From Brasenia schreberi (taxonomy: Eukaryota > Streptophyta > Magnoliopsida > Nymphaeales > Cabombaceae): a stretch of DNA of 64,000 nt. The DNA is taken from the NCBI GenBank assembly GCA_036023115.1, contig JAYKKT010000088.1, positions 4,635,501-4,699,500 of the forward strand, read 5' to 3'. Under the pieces are notes generated by a model, which made no database searches, had not been told where the DNA came from, and saw only the letters and a list, made by a program, of their open reading frames with translations. Made by a program: the position numbers and the translations under genes. This document shows positions 54,402 through 64,000 of this stretch, piece after piece. Within the stretch, counting starts at the first letter, position 1; the number at the start of each line of letters is the position of its first letter.

Positions 54402-56340
54402 AGGTATACAGAATGCATCGTTTTCATGTCAAACCACTCCTGCTTGCAATCCTCCCCACCTTTAAGAGGACACGGAGGATCTCCCCAACATGGCGTAAAG
54501 GCAACACTTCCCGAATTGAATGAACCACCAAGATCGGTTCGAAGGTGAGCACAAACCAAAAATCAATATTCCTCCTTTTAAAAGGTCCAGTGCACCAGAA
54601 GAATTCCCTCACTAGATTCAGTGCATCGAGAAAATTTTTGAACTGCATAACTATTCGGAAGTAAGGAAAGTGTTGTTGGTCACCCTTGAATTCTCAAATT
54701 ATGCCAACTTGTGGTGGAAAAATTTCAAGGAACAATGATGGAGGGAAGGTGAACCTGATATTAACTCTTGGGAGCATATGAAAAGAGTGATGGAGAAATG
54801 ATTTGTGTCTGAGTATTACAGTCAAGAGTTGTACCTTAAACTCCAAAGTTTGGTATGGGGATTGGGAATAGAAGATTATATCAAAGAATTTAAAATTTTA
54901 AGGTTTCGATGCGGTATCCAAGAGCCTAAGGAACAGTCGATTGCTCGCTTTATGGGCAGACTAAACAAAGAAATCACTTATTTGGTGGAATTGCAACACA
55001 GTGTTTCTGGAAGATGTTTTCAAATTGTCCATTAAGGTAGAACGATAACTAAAAAAGAGATACATTAAGAAACGATAGGTGCGGCCTATTAATGCGACTC
55101 TCGGGTCAAACCGAAGCTATCCACAGAATCCAACCAAGGATCATCAAAGAGGGAATTTCGTTTTGTAGACACGTCTAAGAATCCTATGCAAACTAGTAGG
55201 ACGTGAGTGTTTTAAGTGTTTTGGACGAGGACATGTTTTATCCCAATGCCTAAACAAGAAGACGATGATTCTTAAAATTCAGGGTATTGAACCAGATTAT
55301 GAATCCGAAGAAGAATATACCAGTCGATAAACAGTGGATGCCAATGCAGATGGAGGACTTCTATTCATTTGAAAGATTATGCAAGCCCAAGCTATACCAC
55401 ATATTAATGAAAGAGAATCCATCTTTCATACTAGGTGCACTGTCTTGGGTAAAGTATGCTCACTTATCATTCACGATAGTAACTATACTAATGCATCTTC
55501 TACCGAAGTGGTCAACAAGTTGTAGCTCATCTGCACTTAACATTCCCAGCCTTATAAGCTCCAATGGCTAGATAACAATGGTGTAATCACCATGACCGAA
55601 TAAGTCCAAGTCCCTTTCTCGGTTGGTGGGGTATATCATGATAAACTGCTATGTGATGTGATTCTCATGGAGGCATGTCACATCCTGATTTGACGACCTT
55701 GGTAGTTTGATCGAAGTACTATCCATGACAGATCGTCTAACACCTACTCATTCCTGCAGCAAGAGAAACAAATCGTCCTCAAACCCTTGCCGAACACCCT
55801 CCCAAGCCTAAATCATAGGTCAATAAGGAGAACTTGTTCATTTCTCTTCGAGGTATGGAAAAATCATGAAAGCACTCATGTATTACCTATTTACTTCTTC
55901 AAGTACCATTTCATGAGGATCAATCTGAGTTACTCCTAGAAGTCCAACCATTACTAAATGAATTTGGAGATGTGATTTGTGAAGAGTTGCCCAACAATCT
56001 GCCTCCAATAAGGGGGATAAAACACCAAATCGATCTTATTCCAGGGACCTCACTACCTAATAAGTTCACATATAGAGCCATACCCGGTGAGCTCAAAGAA
56101 TTGGAACGACAAGTCCAAGATTTGCTAAAGCAAGAGTCGATCAGGAAATCTGTAAATCCCCTAGTTGTTCCTTTCCTCTTAGTACGCAAAAAGGACAGTT
56201 CACTAAGAATGTGTATGGATAGTTGACACTAAAGAAGATTACCGTCAAGTATAGGTATCCCATTTCAAGATTTGATTATCTACTAGATGAACTGAAGGAA
56301 TCCAAGGTTGTGGACATTCAAAACTAGCTGATTCCCACAT
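54402..56340 (+). pseudogene. Gypsy gag, protease and RT N-terminus on the opposite strand
   Basis: On the plus strand: gag (HKPKINIPPFKRSS, NLWWKNFKEQ, then 54805-55035 YYSQELYLKLQSLVWG and RFMGRLNKEITYLVELQ), zinc knuckle CFKCFGRGHVLSQC near 55210, a degraded protease region (PYKLQWLDNNG; CDVILMEACHIL near 55660), and RT start at 55972-56226 (IDLIPGTSLPNKFTYRAIP, PFLLVRKKDSSLRMCMD). It ends at YPISRFDYLLDELKESKVV near 56330. Many stops. The orientation is opposite to the rest of the element. Confidence 0.85.
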
Positions 56341-56344
56341 CTTT

Positions 56345-56888
56345 AAGCGATATAAGGAGTTTCCACTTCAGTTTATGGATTTTGCCCAATTTGGTGTACA
56401 GGGACATGTTGTTCAATGGATTGATTTTGCTTCACTTTAGGTTGATGCAAATATTTTGTTGTAGTTGAAACCAAGGATGGGACTGCACAGTCTATCTTCC
56501 CCCAGTAGGTATTTTATCTTCGTTTTTATCTATACTTTAGCTATTATATATCAATATCTCGATCATGTTTAGAAAAGTTATGTTGCAAAATTATGTTCCA
56601 TAGCTTATTCCATAGTTTAACAATTCAATATACATATACCATATGAAATTTATTGTTTGTCTTCTTAGAATTTGTTTATTTAGTTTGATTTATACTTATT
56701 AAAGTAGTAGTTATGTGCTTCTTAATATTTTTTAAAAATTAGAGAATCTAATATATATATATATATATATATATATTATTTTTTAATCATAAATGAAAAT
56801 GTAACGCTCAATCCGCTATTATCCCCGCTGCTGCTATTAGGGTCAACCGCTAACTGCTCACTAACCATTATTGATAACATAGTTGTAC
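56345..56888. other. Left half of the TIR element split by inversion (tentative)
   Basis: Non-coding AT-rich DNA with a TA microsatellite at 56752-56776. Its end ATTGATAACATAGTTGTA at 56888 resembles the end at 54401, and both abut gypsy gag sequence. Motifs CCGCTATTA and CTGCTATTAGGG near 56810-56850 resemble those at 54290-54390. Confidence 0.4.
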
Positions 56889-57098
56889 ACTGCATACGTC
56901 CATAGATAACTGCAACACGAGTCGATTTATTTGTTGTATATCGGTCCTCATCTTTACTCTAGATCATTGCATTTATGTCTTCATCACTTCTATAGCATTT
57001 TCTAATGCCATGAGTTTCGCTTGCTCAAACAATAGTACTCTTAGAATGAGTTGTTCTTCACACTCGTCTTTGCTAGATGAGTCATCCGCATGACTCAT
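56889..57098 (-). pseudogene. Gypsy gag N-terminus
   Basis: On the minus strand from ATG 57098: MSHADDSSSKDECEEQLILR, then KLMALENAIEVMKT and, after stops, MRTDIQQINRLVLQLSMDV. This is a coiled-coil gag start. It is cut at about 56889 by the tentative TIR element. A second copy of the first ten codons lies at 57203-57234 because of a tandem duplication. Confidence 0.7.
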
Positions 57099-57337
57099 TT
57101 TAAATTGGTAAGATTGAAACAAGCACACTTACAAGGTTGGTTGTTGATCTCAATGAAAGCACCAAATGATGTGCTTGTTGCCTTAAACTGGGGAAGGATG
57201 ACTCTTTGCTAGATGATTTGTCCGCATGACTCATTTTAAATTGGTAAGATTGAAACAAGCACACTTACAAGGTTGGTTGTTGATCTCAATGAAAGCACCA
57301 AATGATGTGCTTGTTGCCTTAAACTGGAGAAGGATGA
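57067..57337 (-). repeat. Tandem duplication of the LTR-leader-gag junction, 136-bp unit
   Basis: 57067-57202 and 57203-57337 are almost identical. Each unit holds the first codons of gag, the untranslated leader with TGGTGCTTTCATTGAGA (probable primer-binding site, tRNA not identified) and about 35 bp of LTR end. Confidence 0.88.
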
Positions 57338-57909
57338 AACCGGAACAGTGGTTGATTAAAAGGATTCAGGTCATAGCGAACAACCGGCAGCCTTGCACTC
57401 CAACGCCACAGTGTAGGTGATGAGTTGGGAGAGAAGAAACAACACTACAAGCATTGGTGAAGGACTTGATAAGCAAAATGAAAACTCGTATTTCACTTGA
57501 TAGAGTGACAAAAGGTGCCTTACAGATCTGGTGATGGTGATTTTATAGCTGAGAACAAGCTTCCTCAGCTAGCAAATGAAAGAGAGGGCAAGAGTTAATG
57601 TTGTCACCCAATCAACCAGTAAACAAAATGTTGTATTAATTTTTCATACTAGAAGTTAAGTTGTCGCTCGCCCAGTTAGCCAATAGACAAGAACTAGATG
57701 TTGGAGTGAGACGCCACTTGTCTAGGATCTCCAGTTGAGTGTTGGATGGCGTGAGTGATGGCTGGGATGTGCGCTTCCTCTTGGTATTGGGCCCAACTAC
57801 GAGTAGCGGGCTGTTGATTCAGTGTGGCTATTGTTCATGTCTGGAGTTGGACTTGCTTGTGTTCAGTTCCAAGTTGGTGCTTTATTTATTCTCGTTGATG
57901 CCCACATCA
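57303..57909 (-). repeat. 5' LTR of the gypsy element
   Basis: 607 bp, paired with 47530-48117. A CTATAAAATCACC site on the minus strand (about 57539-57551) is a likely TATA box. Confidence 0.88.
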
Positions 57910-57914
57910 TGAAT

Positions 57915-58889
57915 GCTCAAGATACACATAGTTTGGAGAAAGTAAACTTCATGGAACTTGGTCACCAAAATCAAAATTGGAAGACCCAATCATCATTCCC
58001 AAGGATGTGATTTCCTCCTTTATCTCAAAAGTCTTGATAATAATGCAGACCTAAAATCAGGGTGTTTCGAGCAGCCATGTTTTCATAAAGGTGAACATAA
58101 TTTCAATGGCAAGTTCTCATCCCCTTCCTAAATTTATCATTTACTCAAATTTTAATTTCCATCTCTCAGAATCGCTTCTACATCTTAAGAAGCAAAAGAG
58201 ATTCAGACACACATCCGAAATCAAAATGCACGTACAAAACAGATGGAACATGATTTGTTAGGTATTACAAATTCTATATTAGAATGTCGTAAGGTTCTGC
58301 ATTGAGGGATTACTCAAAAGACTAGCCACACACGACTTGGGTATTTCAAAAGGAATAGAAGGAATAATAACGGAGGAGAAGAGCCCCAAAAGTTTGCATA
58401 CATCTCGTTCTCCTGCAACGGCCATTCACATAAAAGAAAGGAAGGCTTTCGCCTGCTTTACCAAACCATCCAAAATGACGCAAGAACTTACTTAACACAG
58501 ACCAATCAAAAGTATAACTCTGTTTGTGGAGAAGATTAAAGACTTATAAGCACACAATTATAGGAGAAAAGCCGGATATGCTTTAAGATACTTATGTAAC
58601 CCGCTGTGTCTAGTTCAAGTCTCAATTCTTCCCAGTTTTTCTGGATAAACTTAGGGCACCATCTAAAGGCTTACAAGCACGGACTTATAAAAGTTCAAAC
58701 GCATGTAAGCACCCAATTATAAAAGAGAAGCAGGATATTTTTTAAGGTGTTCATGCAATCCGCTCCAAGGAGTTCAAAAATCTTAACTCTTCCCAATTTT
58801 TCTAGATAAATATGAGCACCATAAAGTACCAACACGCCACCAGGGAGATCAGTAAGATTAATGTGTAAAGATTTCGAGAAATTCCTCAC
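57915..58889. other. DNA between the gypsy element and a candidate exon
   Basis: No coding sequence is recognised. If the exon at 58890-59002 is real this would be its first intron, interrupted by the gypsy element. A possible acceptor GGCCGTTGCAG on the minus strand near 58420 is followed by a short open frame, but the support is weak. An imperfect repeat occupies 58547-58821. Confidence 0.35.
58547..58821 (-). repeat. Imperfect tandem duplication, about 155-bp spacing
   Basis: 58547-58662 and 58701-58821 share in order the blocks TAAGCAC-CAATTATA, GGATAT, CCGCT, AGTTCAA, CTCTTCCCA-TTTTTCT, GATAAA and GCACCAT. Confidence 0.7.
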
Positions 58890-59002
58890 CAGTCTCTGAA
58901 GAATATTACAGATGACCCACCAACCTTCTTCTCCTTGTTCGACTCTTCATTCTGCACGTAATTGCTGACCATGCCATGAGGAACAGAAGCAAAAGCACTC
59001 AT
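58890..59002 (-). CDS. Candidate first exon of an unknown host gene
   Basis: ATG at 59002 opens 37 codons with ordinary composition (MSAFASVPHGMVSNYVQNEE, then a Lys/Glu-rich turn and SSVIFF) before a good donor, ACTG-GTGAGG. A long TA tract at 59174-59191 could supply a TATA box about 180 bases upstream. I do not recognise the protein and have not found a second exon; the gypsy element 1 kb downstream may have cut the gene. It could be a chance frame. Confidence 0.3.
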
Positions 59003-59489
59003 TAAAAGAAAAAAAAAGTAGGTAGGATTTCAAGTAAAGTCAACACGCTGGCACGTAAGTCTCAACGAAAGCTTCTCATATGATTGGTCTCTTTTTTCTC
59101 AATGTACGTGGAAGGTGGGTTTGTTTGGCACGGCGTCTTCTAGGTGCACAAGATAAAAGATATCTGTAATATTTTATATATATATATATATCCTCTGTAA
59201 TTCTCGTGTATTACCTTTTCTGGTTCGGGTCCGTATCAACTAACAGAAATGGTTTCTTCCTTATTCAGTTTATTTTAGAAATGAAAATTGTTTTGTTCGT
59301 GTGAAATGATGGTTGCATAAGTACATGACTCGTTACCTATGTCTAGTTCAAATCACGAAAAAACTATTTATCCAAACAACATAAGCGATATACTCAGTCT
59401 GTTACCAATGTAATATTGTACAATAAGGTTTCTTTTATGATAAGAAAAAGGACTATCTCCAAATAAGAAACTTAATTAAGGTTATTTGT
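59003..59489. other. Possible promoter region and intergenic DNA
   Basis: Holds the TATATATA tract at 59174-59191 that could serve the exon at 58890-59002. Otherwise nothing is recognised. Confidence 0.3.
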
Positions 59490-62110
59490 TGTTATCTTTA
59501 CTCCCAACAAAGTCATTGCTTGAGTATCGAGTTATTTTTATTTTATTTATTTGATGCCATCATTTCAAAATTTTTATTCTTTTTAAATATCTCAAGATTC
59601 TCTTTATGGCAAACCAGTATTGTCAACCAACATTATTTCGAATCTACTAATAATGTAAATTCAAATTATAAAGTTGTAATTGTAAAAAATTATTCTTATG
59701 GATACAAATTTTGTAACAAGATAGTATGTATCAATATAATCAATTTTCTCCTTTTACAACTAATCTCACTTTTAAATTTGTTTATTAAACCATCAACTTT
59801 GTATTTCCTTTTCAATACATATTTACAACAAATTGTTTTCTTTTGTATAAATCTTTTTATAAAACTATTGATTCTCAAATTTAGTTTTTCTCAATGAGTA
59901 CAATTTTCTCATTTATTGCATCTACTAGTGATTTAGATGAACTCATATCCTCTTGAAAATTTAGGTTATCAATTACCTCATTTGAATCTACTAAATGACA
60001 TGTCTCCTAAAAATAAGTATGATGGTCCTTTAAGTAGGACGAAGGAGTATGTGCTCTCTTAAGACAACTCAATATTTCAATTTGTAAGGAAGAACATTTG
60101 GTTTTATTTCTACGAGTTCAAATGATAGCTTATCAAGATTTATGAGATTATTGTCATTCTCATCATTATTATTTGTAATAATGTCATTCTTAGTATCTTT
60201 TAAGAAATTAATACCCTTATTTCTATAAATTTGGGATCTTCATGGTAGAACCAATATCCTTTTGATACCTTTCGATATACATCAAAAATTTGTTATATAG
60301 TTTATCTCTAAATCGGTCTAAAATCTTTACATATGCTACAAAGCCCCATCTCTATAGATAACCAAAGATTTGATTTTCTCACTAAGTAACTCATACCGTG
60401 TAGTAGATACAAACTTATAGAAGACTCTTTATTTATTTCCAGAAAACTTTAGATAGAAAAGTATCTCTTAACATAGACCTTATCATATTTAGGCGGGTAC
60501 TACTATATTGTTTTGTTGAGATGTCCTATGCATTGTATTTTGCCTATCTATACCATACTTTTATAAAATTAAAAAAATTGAGTTGTATATTCCCTATAAT
60601 GATTGAACCTCAACACTTTAATTATGCATCTTAGTTGATTTTCAACTTCTTACTTATATTCTTTAAATATATTTAATATCTTAGACTTATATAATAAGAG
60701 GTATATATATTCATACCTTAAATATTTATAAATAAAAGTTATAAAATAAACTTTTCCATATGAGACTATTCAAAAATATTCATAAACGTTACTGTAAATG
60801 GTTTTTAATAAGCTTGTGTCCCTTCTTGCTTCTTTGGGAAATGGTTGTCTTGTTATTTTTTCTTGAATATAGTCTTCACATTTGTTAAATGTGGTTTCAT
60901 CAAATCTAAGCAATAAGTCAAAATTTCTTACTTAAGCTAACATATCCTAACCTTTGATGCCATGCATTCATATCATTAACAATTGCACATTCTATATAAG
61001 TAGAGTTAGTTGATGGTTCTTTACTAAGCTTAAACAAACTATGATCAAAATAAAAATACCAAAAAATATATATGCCATCATGTTTTCCTATGGTCACCTT
61101 TAGAAAAACTAACATCAAAATCTTTTTCTATTAAGACATGCATAAATACTAAATTGTGTCTTATAACTGGCATAATTAGCAATAATACATGAGTACGTGC
61201 TACCTAGTTCTTAAAGGACTTGACTCCTATAACGTCTAAGCAAGTATTGTTCCCATATAGACATGATGTTCTTAAGTAAGAACTGCTTGAGGTCTATTGC
61301 TTCATCCTTACTCTTAGTGATATTGCACGTTACTCTATAATCAATTCACCAATCACAATCACCATGGACCAAGTGCAAACATTAAAAAAATAACATATTA
61401 CTTCACGCTTCTTCTTCTTACCATACTATTGAGTGTTGACATCATCCTTCTTGAAGTTGCAACATCCCTTTTATAATACTCTATTTTTCATAGTTATCTA
61501 TGTGTTTTTTTGAATGTTTAACCTTTATTTTGTTAAACTTGCCAAAACTTTTATTTGGTTTTCTTTTTTAGTGGTTTTGGATACCGGAGCCTAGGATAAT
61601 TTCAACAAGAAATAGTTTTTCTTTTTTACCATTCTTGAGGTACTCTTGTTTAATTACTAATTTCAAAGGGAGATAAGTTAGGGTAACTATAGAGTTAATC
61701 CTAAGAGTCATGGTGACCGTATCCCAAGAAGAATGGAGATTGTTTAAGATTATAGATATTTGCACTAGGTCTATGATGGTCGTCCAGACATGATGAGCAT
61801 CTTAATTACATGCTCAGTTACATTTTTTTGACTCTTGAGTAACTAGACATATAACTCGATTGTGACATCATACTTGATTGTGATTGCATCAATCATTTCT
61901 TTTACAATCTTAAAATCATCAAAGACACTAATAAGGCCATATTTCATATAGGTAAGCATTATAGTTTTAGCTAGTATATTTTCTATAACCTTTTTTTTTA
62001 GTTGATACTTCTACAATAGGTTCTATCATAGTTTCTTGAAGTACATAATCTATACCCTTAAGAGTTAAGGTAAGTAGGATACATCTTTTGAAAGTTTAAT
62101 CCGTTCAACT
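59490..62110 (-). pseudogene. Copia F, strongly decayed remnant
   Basis: Pieces on the minus strand follow copia order: gag at 61568-61765 (ISIILNNLHSSWDTVTMTLR and IKQEYLKNGKKEKLF), pre-integrase at 60918-61118 (DMNAWHQRLGYVSLSK), a late integrase trace near 60530 (RTSQQNNIV), an RT-like KRKYKVDGLINKFKSEI near 59820 and an RNase H trace near 59500-59600. Stops are very frequent. No LTR was recognised at either side. It is probably the oldest retroelement in the window. Confidence 0.65.
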
Positions 62111-62934
62111 TTTAGGTTTTATCTAGTTAAGATAAGTAAATGTTGAAAGTTATTTTTAATTTTTAATTTTTGATAAATATTCCAAGATTGAGCATCTAGC
62201 AGCCCAACTCAAAACAAGCAAGAAACAAAAACTTAATGAAGATAAAGTAATAAGTTAGTGATAATGTAAGCATTAAATAATAATTTTAAAACAATTACTA
62301 GTAGCAATTTGTAATTAGTAATCACCACATATCTGCAAACAGAAAATGCCTTAGGTAGTATTATGGAAATAACATAGACTCTTGTATTTAAATTCAAATA
62401 TAAACATATAAACTATTACGTAATTTCTAGATTGACCTATGGAAACAATAGTAAATTTAACTACTAGCACCATTCTATAATTTCAGAAAATATAATAGTT
62501 CAAACTGTAAATTAATAAACTATCACTCAGAACGGTTGATATGTACAATTCCAAGCAATTTTCTGAAATACAACAAAATCATGAGTTAAACTACAAACAT
62601 TTTAATGGCAGACTTGATATTCTTGAAAAAATGAGAGTATAATGGTAAAATAGCATGTACCCAAGAAAACCACTAATATTGTAGTAGTCCTTGGTTTTCG
62701 AATACCATATTGCCCATGATTTGAAACTCTGGGCGGCAAAAACTACTATAAGGGGTTCTTTTCTCTTTCTATTAGATCTCGCAAACAAGAAAGACATTTG
62801 ATTCTTGTTTACGAGCCAAAAAACTATAAGAGAGATGGAGAAATGAGTGAGGGAGAGGAGGGTTAGGAAGAGACAGAGCTCTCTAGCGTGGAGGTTGTCC
62901 GTGTCTTCCCTCTTTTTAGATTTCTTTATAAACC
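62111..62934. other. Unassigned AT-rich DNA
   Basis: Short reading frames only (for example 62591-62797 on the minus strand) with no recognised motif. The part next to copia F may be its lost 5' leader or LTR. Confidence 0.35.
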
Positions 62935-63474
62935 AGAGTTTCTCTGGTTGTATTTCCTTTTTTGTTTCTGTTACACACCGGAAATTGATTCTGGTTTTTG
63001 TTTTTCTGGTTGTCTACAAGAGAGACTTAGAGAAAAGAAAGAGAATACAAAGATTGAATGGCGAGAACTCGTCAATTAACAATCATGTTTGATCACCATG
63101 ATTTTTTATGTTAAGATTCATTTTCTTTCTTCATTGTCATGTTCTCCTTTTTGTTTAGGTACGAGATGCAGACGTATGGATTTGATCCACAGTAGGTTGA
63201 AACTAGAGTTTCTCTGGTTGTATTTCCTTTTTTGTTTCTGTTACACACCGGAAATTGATTCTGGTTTTTGTTTTTCTGGTTGTCTACAAGAGAGACTTAG
63301 AGAAAAGAAAGAGAATACAAAGATTGAATGGCGAGAACTCGTCAATTAACAATCATGTTTGATCACCATGATTTTTTATGTTAAGATTCATTTTCTTTCT
63401 TCATTGTCATGTTCTCCTTTTTGTTTAGGTACGAGATGCAGACGTATGGATTTGATCCACAGTAAGTTGAAACT
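62935..63474 (+). repeat. Near-perfect 270-bp tandem duplication
   Basis: 62935-63204 and 63205-63474 are identical by eye except for one base near the end (AGTAGGTTGA against AGTAAGTTGA). Each unit contains an open stretch that ends ...KIEWRELVN and a TTTTTGTTTAG-GTACGAG sequence like a splice acceptor. No protein family was recognised. Confidence 0.92.
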
Positions 63475-64000
63475 AGAGGCCGACTGGATATACTTATCCC
63501 TGGCCATGGATAAAGGTTGTTTCACCTTAAAGAGAATGTTTAGAGTTCTATTTTCTTTTCTCTTTAGCTTTGATTTCTATACAATGTACCTTTGGATTAC
63601 AATTTGTTGTTTGTAATCAGGAAAATCACATAAAAGAGTTCGATTGAATCTATATATGATCTATTTGGATGACTCCTACAATTCTTGTTTTGTTGGGAAC
63701 TCTTTTCCTTTTAAGGAGAAAAAAGGTTGAAAAAGGATATAAATGAATAATTTTTATTCAAATCTTTGATCATGTAACAACTTTTGATGAAAAAATATCA
63801 GAACAAAAACTATTGTGTTCTATCTATAAGTATAAAATGTCCGTAACTTTTTCTTAGCTTGAGATGGTCAATATGTACTTTGATAGGCACTTAGTAGTGC
63901 TTGATAGGTATCAATCTCACTTTGATACTACTAATGAGTGTTGCGGAGCAGCCCGTTGAACTCTAAATCACTTGGCATGTCATATTCGATGAGGTTTCAC
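63475..64000. other. Unassigned DNA at the window end
   Basis: The frame that leaves the duplication runs to 63616 with no recognised motif. Nothing else is seen. Confidence 0.35.

Larger units (their letters stand above)
47530..57909 (-). mobile_element. Ty3/gypsy retrotransposon with nested copia E and internal inversion
   Basis: LTRs 47530-48117 and 57303-57909 begin TGATGTGCTTGTTGCC and end CACATCA on the plus strand, so the tips are inverted copies. The target duplication TGAAT is perfect (47525-47529 and 57910-57914). On the minus strand the order should be gag, protease, RT, RNase H, integrase. gag starts at 57098 as expected, but the rest of gag through early RT lies on the plus strand at 54402-56340. 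RNase H (52985-53706) and integrase (48118-49241) are again on the minus strand, split by copia E. Confidence 0.9.

Noticed and set aside
57822..58010. 62-codon plus-strand frame
   Set aside because: Crosses the gypsy LTR end and target duplication, so it is fortuitous.
59520..59897. 125-codon plus-strand frame rich in Phe, Leu and Ile
   Set aside because: It is the antisense of copia F sequence; the AT-rich strand gives hydrophobic codons by composition.
1..64000. CRISPR arrays, bacterial operons, rRNA or tRNA genes
   Set aside because: No spaced direct-repeat array, no ribosome-binding sites with operon structure and no RNA gene signature was seen; the content is eukaryotic.

Overview
This is flowering-plant nuclear DNA: AT-rich, dominated by retrotransposons nested in one another, with one recognisable host gene. 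The evidence for a plant is an RPW8 domain, a kinase of the U-box (RLCK-IX) type, Ty1/copia and Ty3/gypsy elements primed on initiator tRNA-Met or a similar site, a plant-type hAT transposase, and RTE-clade LINEs ending in (TTG)n. Species cannot be told from the sequence.

Layout. 1-2362 is unassigned. 2368 to about 10700 is an old minus-strand copia (A) split by an RTE LINE (a, 6516-10234). LINE b (12290-15561, 13-bp target duplication) follows unassigned DNA. 16098-26238 is a minus-strand host gene whose three predicted exons join in frame: an RPW8 domain, then a coiled coil and the kinase N-lobe, then the rest of the kinase. Its second intron has been enlarged by a hAT transposon (16811-23340, with terminal inverted repeats and an 8-bp target duplication), which itself holds LINE c (17203-20486, 19-bp duplication). 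27111-35070 is LINE d, split by copia B (27255-34511, 304-bp LTRs, GTGTG duplication), which is in turn split by LINE e (31008-32980, 12-bp duplication). 35071-37738 is a 5'-truncated copia C. 37739-39296 is LINE f carrying LINE g in the opposite orientation. 39591-41363 is a short LTR element with no polyprotein. 41599-47298 is copia D (373-bp LTRs, CCTAG duplication), the best preserved copia. 47530-57909 is a Ty3/gypsy element on the minus strand (about 600-bp LTRs, TGAAT duplication); copia E (49242-52984, AACCC duplication) sits inside it, and its gag-to-RT part is inverted. 58890-59002 may be a small host first exon. 59490-62110 is a decayed copia F, and 62935-63474 is a near-perfect 270-bp tandem duplication.

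The finding most worth follow-up is the RPW8-kinase gene. It looks like a U-box-kinase gene whose N-terminal UspA part is replaced by an RPW8 immune domain and whose C-terminal U-box is absent. It also has an altered glycine loop. The second is the RTE LINE family: the three best-preserved copies share one frameshift, and the two long enough to show it also share a stop codon, as if a defective source had been copied in trans or as if the breaks are tolerated.

The transposable elements are all broken by stops or frameshifts. Their target duplications allow a relative order of insertion to be read: LINE d before copia B before LINE e; host gene before hAT before LINE c; copia A before LINE a; gypsy before copia E.
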